Shown here one piece after another: positions 25,712 through 35,334 of a stretch of DNA of 64,000 nucleotides. Numbering within the stretch: position 1 is the stretch's first letter; every line of letters begins with the position of its first letter. The notes beneath the pieces were generated by a model. The model worked only from the letters and a program-made list of their open reading frames with translations, was not told the origin of the DNA and searched no databases. The position numbers and the translations under genes were made by a program. Source of the DNA: an uncultured bacterium (lineage in GTDB: Bacteria; Patescibacteriota; Saccharimonadia; Saccharimonadales; Saccharimonadaceae); the NCBI GenBank assembly GCA_902761145.1, contig CACWJA010000004.1, positions 1 through 64,000 on the forward strand. Reading direction: 5' to 3'.

Positions 25712-28628
25712 CTATTGAGTAGGAATTATGCATCTGACTGCTTTGCCGGCACTTTGGGTATTGGATGCTCCGCCTGGATGTACTAGGTTATTGTAGATGG
25801 AAAGGATATGCGCCTCATCACCGCTATCGTCATCTGCAGTGGACGTCCAATAATAGCCGATATAGCCGCGGTAGCTTGCTGATTCTTCGGCTTTCCATAA
25901 TCCGGAATAGATGTAATTGTTTGGGAAGGAGCGCCACTTATTAGCGGCCGCAACCGTCATTTGGCGGTCGCCAGTTCCGCCCATTACGGTATCTAGGTGA
26001 GAGAAGGAGCCGTTGGTGTTTGTTTGATCACCTATTGGTAATTTCCATCCAACTGGGCAAATATCGCCATTTACTGTAGTAGATGTAGTTTCTTGCTCGC
26101 TGTTGCCGGCGGTTGCAGAGTACCAGTTGTAATAGTTGCCATAGGAAAAGATGTTGTCATCGAAATGTTGATGAACATCATAGGTGAAATTATGGGTAAA
26201 CTCTGGGGATACTGTAGTTTGAGTAGTATTAATTGTGTTTAGACGAGACTGTTTAGGGCATGATGACATTGCGCTATTCGTGCACCAGGTATAAGATGAT
26301 TCGGACAATCTGTTAGAAGTGATTTGCTGATCATAGTCATTGACGAGTGGTAGTGATGGATTATTGGTGTTGTCTGTGGAGAACTCTGATGTGGTAGATT
26401 CGTAAGTAATGGAGTTGTCTAATCTCAGGTTTTCTGTCATCCAGCAGTTGCCGTCGGCTAGTCTTGCTATCGCATAGGTTTTTCCGTCACGACTGTCTGT
26501 AAGGGCGGTAACGGTGTTTTTTGCTGACTTTTAGCGTACCAGTGATATTGTCGTAGGTCGTGGCGGTGAGGTTGGAGCAACCTTGCCAGTTTTGAAAATA
26601 TACTTGATTATTGTTGCTATCTCGTTCTGCTGGGGCCCAGGTGGCGTAGAGATTTATGCCTTTTTTGGTCGTATTGTTTACTGTGATTGTTTGGTTGGGG
26701 CCGTAGATAATAGGATCATTACTATTGTCGTTGTCTGTGAGTTTGCTCCAGGCGCCTTTATCTCTGCTCCAGCCTACAAAACCGTAGCCGGATCTTTGAA
26801 AGTTGGATGCTAAGAGGTCTACGTCTTTATCTATAGTGGATAAGGTGGTGTACTGAGTGACATTGTCCATGTTCGTGACAGAAGATGCGTCGTTGCCTTT
26901 ATAACAAATAGTTCTTGCTGGGCATGGGATTTCCCATTGTGCGTATAATGTTACGTTTTTGGATTCTGCTGAGGCGGTGTAGTTTCCTTGTGGAGCATAG
27001 GAATTGCCGGTGCCATTTGATGTGGTGTTCCAGTTAATTAAAGTGTAGCCAGTATTAGTATAGGTGTTTGGCCTTAGCTGTGCAGTGGTGCCTGCTTCTA
27101 TGATTTGCGGATCCATAGTTTCGGTGCCGTCGGCACCGTTTTTATTGAAAGTGATTACGGTGGTATAAGTCCAGATAGCATAGAAGGTAATGTTGCTATT
27201 TGCGTTGAGATCGATGTCCAGGATATCTTGCTCGGTGGTATAGGTGGGTTCTGTGGCATCTTGGTTTTCACTCCAACCCTTGAAAATATAGTTGGTATGA
27301 GTAGAGGTAAGTGGGGCTGGTTCGGTATAAGTGCCAGAGTAAACTATGTTGGTTTTTTCATCGGTAATTTTACCATTTGTGTAGGTGGGGATGCACTGTA
27401 ATGTGTTGGTAGTATCTGTAGTAGTGCCATTAAATACTAGTCCGTTGCCGTCGAACGTGATTGTGGCCGGAGCGCCCCAGGTGGCGTAGAGGATCTGGGT
27501 GTTTTCTACTGTCTGGTCTATACCAAAGTCATCATCTGGTTGGAATACCCTGGTATCATTAGGACAAGTTTGATAGCCTGTGGTTTGGTTTTCTGTGGGT
27601 TGCACCGTGCACCAGCCAGTAAAGACGTAGCCTGCATGAGTGAAGCTTCCTGTAGACGTATCCGTGGTGCCTATGGCGGGGACTTTAGGACTAAGTGGTA
27701 CTGTTATGGCGTCTCCGCTATGAGTGGTACCGGCTTGAGCACTGGGCATGTTGGTGACTTCGGCATCTGTTGAGGCTTGGGCTGGCTTATTGGCGTCGTA
27801 TGATACGCTGTATGGTACTGGATTGCCTACTGCAGTGATAATGTAAGACTGGTTGTTGTAGTTAGTAGAGTAAGTACCAGCATAGGTAGAGTAGTCTGTA
27901 CGCATACCATAGTCTATGGTGTATTCGTCTGCTACTAGTGAACCGTCACCAGCAGTAGTGTTCTCTTGGTTAGGAGAGTCTGTAGTAGCTATAGTATCTC
28001 CACTTACAGGAGCTGGGTAGTAGTTGATGGGGGATGTGATAGTGATGTTCTCATTGGTAGAAGGGTCTAGTGTGGTGGTGGTAGTAGTGTTAGGCATAGA
28101 GTTGTATTTACTAGGTGCATAGCCCCAGGTGTTGTTTAGGTCTACTCCTTCTACTGTATTGTCTATGTATTGTGATTCTGATACTGCTTGGGGGAGGGAG
28201 TTAATAGCACATTTGGCAGATGTAGGAGTATTCTCACATTGTTCATTGTCACTGATTAGTTTATCTGCAGAAGAGGAGTTAGGATTACTTGCTTTAATAC
28301 CTAATGTATAGCCAGTGATGTTATTAGTGGTTACGTGTATTACTGCAGTATTAGCTTCTACACTATCACTAGCTGTACTAGCAAAGGTACCAGAAGAAGA
28401 GGTAGGAGTAATGTCTAATGGTAATACACTACCAGACAGAGAGATGGAGAGAGTGGTGTCAGAAGCGATACTGGTGGTGGTGAGAGCATGGGAGTTGTCA
28501 GTAGAGACTGGAGGGACAATGAAACAGAGTACATAAAGTACTAGCAATAATATACACGTATAGCTAGCAAAGCGAAAGGATCGCCTGCTTCTAATCAAAT
28601 GTTTAATTTTTCGTTTATGATGATTCAT
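25712..28628 (-). pseudogene. InlB-repeat plus FISUMP surface protein, one-base frameshift
   Basis: The start is ATG 28628 after GGGAG. The first frame (to 26487) has a signal peptide or anchor (about residues 22-46), a Thr/Ser-rich region and four InlB B-type (Listeria-Bacteroides) repeats, each ending in a G-Y-x-F-x-G-W...LYAxW pattern. It then runs out of frame. The second frame (to 25712) gives the FISUMP domain, starting with TDSRDGKTYAIARLADGN. Removing one A from the six-A run at 26517-26522 fuses both into a continuous 971-residue protein. The C-terminal end (RCIIPTQ) does not resemble the variable ends of the other two FISUMP proteins. Such repeats usually mark cell-surface binding proteins. 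The break may be a mutation, slippage-based phase variation or a sequencing error. Confidence 0.8.
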
Positions 28629-28738
28629 GGTCTCCCGCATTTAATACATTACCATTATAATATGGTTATTGTTAATTGTTGCAAAATTATTTTTGGAAAT
28701 GTTTTTGTTAAAATGCAATTTTATGGTATAGTAGTAAT

Positions 28739-30526
28739 ATGACAGATGCTAAGAAGAAGAATTGTACTAGAAGGACGTTGTATTATTTTTTGAATGCCAC
28801 GAAGAAATATATGGGGCTGGCTATAGGTGGGGCGATAACTACTCCTATGGTGATATTCTTAAGGAACATTCTTACGCCACTACTGCTTGCTGATATGATA
28901 CAGATAGTGTCTGATGGGATACGCGGCGAAGAACTATATCAAGCTTTGATACCTAGAGCTATACTACTGGTGGTAGTGGCATTACTGAGAAGTTTTGTGC
29001 TGGGGCCGCTTAGGATGTGGTGCGTATGGAAGATGGAAATCAAGGCTATGTACGACCTAAGTTGCAAGGCATTTGATACGGTGACTGCACAATCTATGCA
29101 ATTTCATTCGGATAGATTTTCTGGATCACTAGTATCACAGACGAATAAGTTTGTAGGTGCATATGAACGGCTGATGGATGAGTTTTTCTGGAATATTTTT
29201 CCAGTGGCTTTGGACATATTAATGATAATGATAGTAATGATACCGAAAGCGCCACTATTTGTAGTGGGCATGGTGGTATTTATCATAATATATATAGTAG
29301 CAGCGGCGATATGGTTTAAGAAGTTGGCACCGATTCACGAAAAAGAAGCTAGCACATCGAACAAATGTACTGGGCAATTGGCTGATTCGGTGTCCAATGT
29401 CGTATCTGTAAAATCGTATGCACGAGAAAAATACGAGAGTGCTAGATATGCTAAGTATCAGGGTGAGTGGTATAAAGCAGTATTTGATAGCTTAAAACAA
29501 AATACGAAGAGGAATTTTTTCTTTGACGGCGTGGGTGTGGGGTTGATAATACTAGTAGTGGTATTTATGATAGGTGCACAAGATTGGTTTGGTGTGTCGG
29601 TGGCCACGCTTGTACTGATAGTGAACTATTCGCAGAATATTTTGGGTGACTTATGGTCTATACATTCGGTGTTTAAATCTATGAATAGAGTATTTGGTGA
29701 TGCCAGGGAAATGACGGAAATATTGGATATGAAGGATGACGTAGTGGATGAACCTGGTGCGAAAAAACTAAATATCAGTAAGGCAAAGATTGATTTTGAT
29801 GACATTACTTTTGAGCACAAAGATGCTAAGGCGCCAATATTTGAGAATTTTTCGCTAGAAATACAGCCTGGAGAAAGAGTTGGGCTGGTGGGAGTGAGTG
29901 GATCTGGTAAAAGTACTCTTACTAAGCTACTACTAAGATTTGCAGATGTAGAGAAGGGTGAGATATTGATAGATGGGCAAAATATTTGCAATGTGACACA
30001 AAAAAGCTTACGCGAAGCGATAGCATATGTGCCACAAGAATCCTCGCTATTTCATAGGACGGTGTTCGATAACATTGCCTATGGTAGACCCAATGCTAGC
30101 AAAGATGAGATTCTAAAGGCGGCAAAGCTGGCGAATGCAGATGAGTTTATTCGTAAGTTGCCGGATGGCTATGAAACAATGGTGGGGGAACGTGGCGTGA
30201 AACTATCTGGTGGGCAAAGACAAAGAATAGCGATAGCTAGGGCGATATTAAAAGATGCGCCGATATTAGTACTAGATGAAGCTACTTCGGCACTAGATTC
30301 GGAAAGTGAGGCGATGATACAGGGGGCACTAGTGAACTTGATGAAAAGCCGAACCGCGATAGTGGTGGCGCATAGATTATCTACCATTGCTGGGCTGGAT
30401 AAGATTGTAGTGCTAAGCGAAGGTAAGATTGTAGAGCAAGGTACTCATGCAGAGCTACTGGCTAAGGGTGGGGAATATCACAAGCTGTGGTCGCGACAAT
30501 CTGGTGCTTTTCTGGATGAGGAGTAA
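28739..30526 (+). CDS. ABC exporter, fused permease and ATPase (MsbA/MDR-like)
   Basis: The 595-residue half-transporter has a six-span exporter domain (about 30-310) and an ATPase domain with Walker A GVSGSGKST (about 388), signature LSGGQRQRIAIARAI (about 493), Walker B ILVLDEATSALD and the H-loop in AHRLSTI. It should form a homodimer that exports a lipid, peptide or drug; the substrate is not visible. TATAGT (28727-28732) ends 6 nt before the ATG, giving a predicted leaderless mRNA. Its 3' end overlaps the 3' end of the convergent methylase gene by 49 bp. Confidence 0.92.
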   Translation: MTDAKKKNCTRRTLYYFLNATKKYMGLAIGGAITTPMVIFLRNILTPLLLADMIQIVSDGIRGEELYQALIPRAILLVVVALLRSFVLGPLRMWCVWKMEIKAMYDLSCKAFDTVTAQSMQFHSDRFSGSLVSQTNKFVGAYERLMDEFFWNIFPVALDILMIMIVMIPKAPLFVVGMVVFIIIYIVAAAIWFKKLAPIHEKEASTSNKCTGQLADSVSNVVSVKSYAREKYESARYAKYQGEWYKAVFDSLKQNTKRNFFFDGVGVGLIILVVVFMIGAQDWFGVSVATLVLIVNYSQNILGDLWSIHSVFKSMNRVFGDAREMTEILDMKDDVVDEPGAKKLNISKAKIDFDDITFEHKDAKAPIFENFSLEIQPGERVGLVGVSGSGKSTLTKLLLRFADVEKGEILIDGQNICNVTQKSLREAIAYVPQESSLFHRTVFDNIAYGRPNASKDEILKAAKLANADEFIRKLPDGYETMVGERGVKLSGGQRQRIAIARAILKDAPILVLDEATSALDSESEAMIQGALVNLMKSRTAIVVAHRLSTIAGLDKIVVLSEGKIVEQGTHAELLAKGGEYHKLWSRQSGAFLDEE

Positions 30527-31095
30527 TCGGTAGACATAGGATCGACGATTCGTTTGGCTTCGAATAGCACAGTGGGCACAGCGGGGGGAGGTGTGAAATC
30601 CGTAGGCTTGAGGGGTAAACGAATCTTAGTGTGGTAGCTTGAAATTAATTGTAAGCCAAGCTGAGATGTGTAATGGCGATCTGTGTTGAGTAGCTTGAGG
30701 GCGAATTGTTTTTGGAGAATGAGATAGAACGAATCTGGCGGAACTGGAGCTTCTATGAGCTTATGAATGATTTTGGAGCTGAGATGGAATGGGGGATTGC
30801 TGAAGACTTTGTATGGTGCAGTGGGTAAGGTATAGTCTAGAAAATCTTGTTCTACTATATCCACATTGGTAATGTGTTGCCTGGCGAGATTTGCGCGGAG
30901 TTTGGCTGCGGTGGCGTGATCTGGCTCGATAGCGATAATGTGGCTAGCGCGACGAGCCAAGGCGCTGGTGATAACGCCAGATCCAGCGCCGATTTCTATA
31001 ACAGTATCGCGTTTTTTGATATTGGAATGACCAATAAGCATGAGTGCTAGGCGCGGTGACCTAAGGAAATGTTGGGAGAGTAGGTGGTTACGCAT
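30478..31095 (-). CDS. rRNA adenine N6-methyltransferase of the Erm/KsgA family
   Basis: The 205-residue protein has the SAM-binding site IEIGAGSGVIT (about 34-44), acidic IAIEPD and the catalytic motif as SNPPF (NPPF rather than the NIPY of KsgA). A bona fide rsmA is present at 40268, so this is a second, shorter paralogue. The N-terminus HLLSQHFLRSP matches the family. It may dimethylate 23S rRNA, as Erm does, and could give macrolide or lincosamide tolerance; this is inference. Its start overlaps the end of hisS by 8 nt, so it is coupled to hisS, and it runs tail-to-tail into the ABC exporter. Confidence 0.75.
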   Translation of the reverse strand: MRNHLLSQHFLRSPRLALMLIGHSNIKKRDTVIEIGAGSGVITSALARRASHIIAIEPDHATAAKLRANLARQHITNVDIVEQDFLDYTLPTAPYKVFSNPPFHLSSKIIHKLIEAPVPPDSFYLILQKQFALKLLNTDRHYTSQLGLQLISSYHTKIRLPLKPTDFTPPPAVPTVLFEAKRIVDPMSTDYSSSRKAPDCRDHSL

Positions 31096-32395
31096 TGTTG
31101 ATAAAAAGATCTGTAGTATCGCCAGTGGCGAAATCTTTGACTTGGAGGCTTTCGGATGCTACTTCGGATTCGCCTATGACGATGCCGTTAGCGGCTATCT
31201 TGGCGGCATAGGTGAGCTTGGCGCTGAGCTTTTTGTCGGTAAGAACTACGGTGGCGGTATGTCCCAACTGGCGTAATTTTTCGGCAACTTGGAGGGAATA
31301 AATGACTTCATTGTCGGATACTGGGATTATGGCGTAGTCTATAGGGGTGTTAGACGCTGTTGGCAATAAATTGCATTCGTTTAGTACATAAAATAGCCTG
31401 GTAAGACCGATGGAACCACCAACACCAGGGAATGATTGTTCGGAGAAATAGCCAGTGAGATTGTCGTAACGGCCGCCACCGCAGACGGAGCCGATGGATT
31501 TGTAGTCTGGAAGAATGAATTCGAACACGGTACCAGTATAATAGTCGAGGCCGCGAACTATTTTCATGTCGGCGATGATATGATCGCCGAGATCCATGGC
31601 TTCTAGCAGGTGAAGGACGTGATCTAGCTCGGTGACGCCTTCTTGGAAGATAGGGTGATCTATATCTAGGCTATTAAGGCTATCGATGACAGATGCGCGA
31701 TCGCCATGTAAATCTATGAATGATGTGAATTTGGCAACTTCGGATTCCGAGAGACCGATCTCGACTAAGTTGTCGTGGGTTTTTTGTGGTGTAACTTTTT
31801 CGGTATGGTCTATAATGCTATAGATATCAGTGGATTTGTCGGAAAGTCCTAGTGCTGAAATAAATCCAGTGAGGATCTTGCGATTGTTGATGCGGGCGAG
31901 GACGGGGGTATTGAGGCCGAAGGAGAGAAATGCTTGAAGCAGGGTAGAGATGACATCTGCATCGTAAGAAATAGATAAATCGTTGCGGCCAATTATGTCG
32001 ATATCGCACTGGTAAAATTCTCGGAAGCGACCTTTTTGGGCGCGTTCGCCACGGTAGTTGGGGCCGATTTGTGATACTTTGAAAGGGAAAGCTAGGCTAG
32101 ATTCGTGTTCTACGACGTACCGTGCGAGTGGTACAGTGTGATCAAAACGTAAGGCTTGGTCGGAGCTATCGGCTGATTCGGCGGTTTTGATGACTTTATA
32201 GATTTGTTTCTCGGTGTCGCCGCCAGCTTTGGCTAGCAAGATTTCGGCGCGCTCTATAGCTGGGGTCTCTATGTCTAGATAGCCATGGCGATGGTACACT
32301 TCGGCAATTGTATTTTTGAGATTATTAAAAATAGCTTGTTCCCCTGGCAAAAGTTCTTGCATGCCAGAAATTGGAGAAGTGTTTAGTTTTTTCAT
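31088..32395 (-). CDS. hisS: Histidyl-tRNA synthetase
   Basis: A class II synthetase that charges tRNA-His. The 435-residue protein shows motif 2 region GPNYRGERAQKGRFREFYQCDID, the histidine signature RGLDYYTGTVFEF and CGGGRYDNL, and a C-terminal anticodon-binding domain. I place the start at 32395 (MKKLNTSPISGMQELLP), because a TATAAT box ends 7 nt before it. The longer in-frame version would overlap that promoter. The methylase gene overlaps its 3' end. Confidence 0.95.
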   Translation of the reverse strand: MKKLNTSPISGMQELLPGEQAIFNNLKNTIAEVYHRHGYLDIETPAIERAEILLAKAGGDTEKQIYKVIKTAESADSSDQALRFDHTVPLARYVVEHESSLAFPFKVSQIGPNYRGERAQKGRFREFYQCDIDIIGRNDLSISYDADVISTLLQAFLSFGLNTPVLARINNRKILTGFISALGLSDKSTDIYSIIDHTEKVTPQKTHDNLVEIGLSESEVAKFTSFIDLHGDRASVIDSLNSLDIDHPIFQEGVTELDHVLHLLEAMDLGDHIIADMKIVRGLDYYTGTVFEFILPDYKSIGSVCGGGRYDNLTGYFSEQSFPGVGGSIGLTRLFYVLNECNLLPTASNTPIDYAIIPVSDNEVIYSLQVAEKLRQLGHTATVVLTDKKLSAKLTYAAKIAANGIVIGESEVASESLQVKDFATGDTTDLFINNA

Positions 32396-32480
32396 ATCTA
32401 TAATTATATCATATGTAAACAAAAAAGGCCTAACGGCTCTATGGGGTAATTGTATTGTGCTTTGTTGCTTTTGTTAATGG

Positions 32481-32554
32481 TGGGCGATACAGGAGTCGAA
32501 CCTGTGACCTCGTCTACGTCAAAGACGCGCTCTAGCCAACTGAGCTAACCGCCC
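32481..32554 (-). tRNA. tRNA-Val (anticodon GAC)
   Basis: A 74-nt cloverleaf on the minus strand: acceptor GGGCGGT with ATCGCCC, D arm GCTC/GAGC, anticodon stem CGTCT/AGACG with loop TTGACGT (anticodon GAC, read as Val), and T arm with TTCGACT. A CCA end is encoded at 32478-32480. Confidence 0.95.
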
Positions 32555-32714
32555 ATGTATAGCAAATGGTGATGAATCCAATTTGTTTTGTGAAATTTAG
32601 ATTTATCTTTTTCTTAAAATCTTGGTGGTGGATAAATTTCACTTTCGCGAAATTTTAACTCACCTGCGATTTCTCGTAAAAGCAAGCAAGCTTTCTTTTA
32701 TCTCAAAATCTTGG

Positions 32715-32788
32715 TGAGTCGGGAGGGGCTCGAACCCTCGACACCGGGCTTAAAAGGCCCGTGCTCTAACCTGCTGAGCTACCGACCC
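32715..32788 (-). tRNA. tRNA-Lys (anticodon TTT)
   Basis: A 74-nt cloverleaf on the minus strand: acceptor GGGTCGG with CCGACTC, D arm GCTC/GAGC, anticodon stem CGGGC/GCCCG with loop CTTTTAA (anticodon TTT, Lys), and T loop TTCGAGC. A CCA end is encoded at 32712-32714. The 160 nt between this gene and tRNA-Val contain an 8-bp hairpin GAAATTTA/TAAATTTC but no gene. Confidence 0.95.
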
Positions 32789-32874
32789 AGGCATAGTTTG
32801 TATTATAGCATACTTGGACAGTGTTTTTCAAGGGCTAAAATATTGAACAGACAACTATTATTTAAGAAAGGATA

Positions 32875-32961
32875 ATGAGAATCGGTAAAATGTTAAAGGT
32901 GATGTGTGGGCGTGATGAGGAAAATAGGCAGATATCAATACTAGGTAGAGGTAAAGTTTGA
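32875..32961 (+). CDS. Possible 28-aa small protein
   Basis: ATG 32875 follows AAGAAAGGATA, a usable ribosome binding site, and the frame closes with TGA at 32959-32961. The peptide is basic with no membrane segment. It lies between tRNA-Lys and the promoter of the orphan gene at 33190. With no homologue in the window, it is only a candidate. Confidence 0.3.
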   Translation: MRIGKMLKVMCGRDEENRQISILGRGKV

Positions 32962-32987
32962 CTATTTTGAAAAATAACATAAGACTA

Positions 32988-33016
32988 TTGACAAAAATAA
33001 GTATGTGTGGTATAAT
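32988..33016 (+). promoter_or_regulatory. Strong promoter of the orphan gene at 33190
   Basis: TTGACA (32988-32993), a 17-nt spacer ending TATGTGTGG and TATAAT (33011-33016). The predicted transcript has a leader of about 165 nt. That leader contains a GGCTCGTTC/GAACGAGCC hairpin (about 33087-33127) and a second CCGCT/AGGCGG hairpin before the ribosome binding site. Confidence 0.85.
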
Positions 33017-33189
33017 GTAGTGATAAGTTTGAAAAAGCTTAAGAACTTTAAGAGGATGTGTAAAAGAATTTCACCTGGGATTTTGTGGCTCGTTCTGTTT
33101 ATTTGTGAAGTAATTGGAACGAGCCGCAAAAAAGCCGCTCAAAAATAATTTTTAGGCGGTAATCCCATTCCGCCAGAAGGAGAAAGCTT

Positions 33190-33849
33190 ATGAAAATCAA
33201 TAAGACAGAAACTAATGATTTTATCCATGCGATGGCGGGCGATTGCGTGCGTCCCTGCACAAAGCTGCCCCTGGACAACATTGTTTTTCCCAAGTGGTCG
33301 GATCTTGGCCTTTTGGGGATGATCTTCTCTCAAAAGATCAAAACCAAGGAACAGCCTTTTGGTTGCGATTACGATGAGGCCGTCTATCAGGTCGTGATGC
33401 GCGTTATCAATGGTAAAGTGTTGATGACCGGCGGCCGTCCGGACGCCTACACGTGGAAGCAGTCAAAGGTGGAAGGCGCCCTCTCGGATATTTCGAAGGT
33501 TCGCCTGATCGGCACAAACAGCGCTTCGGCGGTTGTTAACTTGTCTGAGGTGATGGCTACCATTGACGATCCCGACGAGAGGATGATCTTTGCGGACATG
33601 TTCTGCAGCCTCAATAAGGATCTGTTATTAGTCAGAACCGAGGCGGAAGGACGTCGGTGCATTGAGGTCACCCAGGATCTCTACGAGCTTGGCTTGACTG
33701 TTTGTGTTGACTCTTGGATGGAACTGGACGAGAACGGCGAAGCTAACGCTACATTGCTCAATGTTGGCGATTTCCTGATCGTTGAGGAGAACGGAGATGT
33801 GTACTGCATTAGAAGGGAGGAATTCTTAGAAACGCATTCTATCAACTAA
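33190..33849 (+). CDS. Orphan cytosolic protein (219 aa), single-gene cassette
   Basis: Start ATG 33190 follows AGAAGGAGA. No signal peptide or membrane segment is seen. The protein is mixed alpha/beta, with a TGGRPDAY segment (about residue 80) and a C-terminal half with three predicted strands ending GDVYCIRREEF. I do not recognise a family. Base composition is clearly richer in G and C than neighbouring genes, with codons such as GCG, CGT and CTG, suggesting a different origin or strong codon adaptation. It has its own consensus promoter, structured leader and terminator, an architecture shared with the small genes at 53-60 kb. Confidence 0.75.
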   Translation: MKINKTETNDFIHAMAGDCVRPCTKLPLDNIVFPKWSDLGLLGMIFSQKIKTKEQPFGCDYDEAVYQVVMRVINGKVLMTGGRPDAYTWKQSKVEGALSDISKVRLIGTNSASAVVNLSEVMATIDDPDERMIFADMFCSLNKDLLLVRTEAEGRRCIEVTQDLYELGLTVCVDSWMELDENGEANATLLNVGDFLIVEENGDVYCIRREEFLETHSIN

Positions 33850-33854
33850 TTGAA

Positions 33855-33906
33855 ACCCCCGACTTCCGCACAGCCAGTGCGGGTAGAGCCGGGGCTCTAT
33901 TTTTTT
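33855..33906 (+). terminator. Intrinsic terminator of the 33190 cassette
   Basis: CCCCCGACTTCCGCA pairs with TGCGGGTAGAGCCGGGG across a short loop, followed by a run of seven Ts. Confidence 0.85.
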
Positions 33907-33925
33907 GAAGAAGTTTAGGCTAAAA

Positions 33926-34091
33926 TGTTTGAGGTGTTAATAGATATTTTAACATGGATGAAAGCTACATTTTTTTGGCAGTTTTTTGCTGCAAAAACGG
34001 TCCAAAATTGCATACTATTTTTGCAAGGTGCTTAACAGAAATTTACCACTAAAAAATCGGCGAAAATGCCGAGTTATATATAATCTGGTGG
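33926..34091. repeat. Direct repeat copy 1 (orphan tRNA-Phe downstream region)
   Basis: 166 bp that match 35171-35334 at roughly three quarters of positions, including the terminator-like AAAAAATCGGC...GCCGA and ending in CTGGTGG. CTGGTGG is the last 7 nt of the match and equals the complement of the tRNA-Phe 3' end plus CCA. There is no tRNA here. The rest of the gap to 34190 contains a TATAAT box (34154-34159) for the next gene. Confidence 0.75.
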
Positions 34092-34190
34092 GGGCGAATT
34101 GCCCAGGTATTAACAATCTATAAGAAGAATATTCGGGTAAAGTTAAATAGTGTTATAATGGAAACATGAACATTATAGAAAGGTAATTCA

Positions 34191-35099
34191 ATGGAGCAAA
34201 ATATAGATACCGATGAATCCATAACGCCAGTGCTTAATAATAAACAAGATAGCCAAAATGATCTAAAAACTAAAAAATTTCGAAACCTGCCTGTTGGCGT
34301 GATTTTGGTATTGATTTTGAGTATAGTGATAGCAGTATGTATGTTAGTTATGGGCGGGGGTATTACGAAACAACCATCAGAGACTGAAGCTCGCCAGTTA
34401 GCCTTCGAATATCTGAACACTAAATATGGTGATGGCGCTTGGCAAATACATGAGAGTATACGGGATGCTGGCTATACACTTAATGGTTTTGTTAAGAGTG
34501 AATATGATAATGGTTATATTTTCCGCGTAACTTCTGCTTATACTAATGGGATTAGTTTTGTCGTCGATGTTGATGATACTGGAATAATTACGACAGACTC
34601 GTTTTTGCCAACATATTATAGTATTAAATACGGTTTGAATTTCACGGCGCCGGAAGAAGGTAATATAACGACTTACGAATATGATGATTTAATTAAGAGA
34701 ATGGTTTATATTACCGATTATCATTATCCTTATAATGATTATGAGTATAGCTCCTCTGGTTCTATTCTTCAGCGGCCAAAAGCCCGTATTGGAGAGTTCG
34801 AAATGGAAAGTTTTTATGATCCAATCAGCGTCATGCGGGCTCCAGAACAGAGCAAGATATTGGACATTATACCAAGTAATAGCAGCATTCCTGATATTAT
34901 GGATATCATTAGGGCAGTGGAAGATTATTATTCATCCGGATTAATCAAAAATAATGATGGGCATGAAAAAGAGCTTTTTTCATTAGTATTTGAGGAAAAA
35001 GCGAGTAGTGAAATAATTGAGTCGTTCATTGCTGACCATATTTCATCGGTTGATGGATATGAGCCAATGTATAAATATAGACAAAAAGAAGTGGAATAA
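34191..35099 (+). CDS. Membrane-anchored protein with PepSY-like external region
   Basis: The 302-residue protein has a polar cytoplasmic tail (1-34), one membrane segment (about 35-57) and an external domain. The external pattern EYLNTKYGDGAW...YTLNGFVKSEYDNGYIFRV recalls PepSY-type and related secreted domains; the remaining C-terminal part is not recognised. AGAAAGG precedes the ATG at 9-10 nt, with a TATAAT box upstream. The gene lies exactly between two 165-bp direct repeats, the right one abutting tRNA-Phe, so it may be the cargo of an insertion or duplication at that tRNA. Confidence 0.7.
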   Translation: MEQNIDTDESITPVLNNKQDSQNDLKTKKFRNLPVGVILVLILSIVIAVCMLVMGGGITKQPSETEARQLAFEYLNTKYGDGAWQIHESIRDAGYTLNGFVKSEYDNGYIFRVTSAYTNGISFVVDVDDTGIITTDSFLPTYYSIKYGLNFTAPEEGNITTYEYDDLIKRMVYITDYHYPYNDYEYSSSGSILQRPKARIGEFEMESFYDPISVMRAPEQSKILDIIPSNSSIPDIMDIIRAVEDYYSSGLIKNNDGHEKELFSLVFEEKASSEIIESFIADHISSVDGYEPMYKYRQKEVE

Positions 35100-35170
35100 T
35101 AAATAATGTTAGGTTTTTTGTCTATGTTTGATTTTAAAACCATATAGATGTTTTGCCTGTACGATCAAGT

Positions 35171-35334
35171 TGTTTAGGGTATTAACAGACATTTAACAGG
35201 GGATGAATGGCACATTTTTGGCAGTTTTTTGTCATAAAAATGCTCCAAAATCGCATACTATTACTGCAGGGTACTTAACTGAAACTTACCACTAAAAAAT
35301 CGGCCATTTTGCCGATTTAGATAAAATCTGGTGG
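35171..35334. repeat. Direct repeat copy 2, abutting the tRNA-Phe 3' end
   Basis: Pairs with 33926-34091 (spacing 1245 bp). Read in the tRNA direction it contains the tRNA-Phe terminator: ATCGGC, loop, GCCGAT and a T run. A second hairpin, CATTTTT/AAAAATG (about 35212-35242), has a differently paired counterpart in copy 1. Confidence 0.75.

Noticed and set aside
26487-26530. Programmed -1 ribosomal frameshift at the A6 run of the InlB/FISUMP gene
   Set aside because: A -1 slip from AAA AAA C leads to a third frame that does not encode the FISUMP domain. The needed change is +1 (loss of one A), so the classical slippery heptamer does not explain it.
27105-28536. Plus-strand open frames inside the InlB/FISUMP gene
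   Set aside because: They are shadows of the low-complexity minus-strand gene; they have no ribosome binding site and biased, implausible composition.
33099-33333. Minus-strand frames over the leader and start of the 33190 gene
   Set aside because: They overlap a consensus plus-strand promoter, leader hairpins and a plus-strand gene with a good ribosome binding site, and have no initiation signals of their own.
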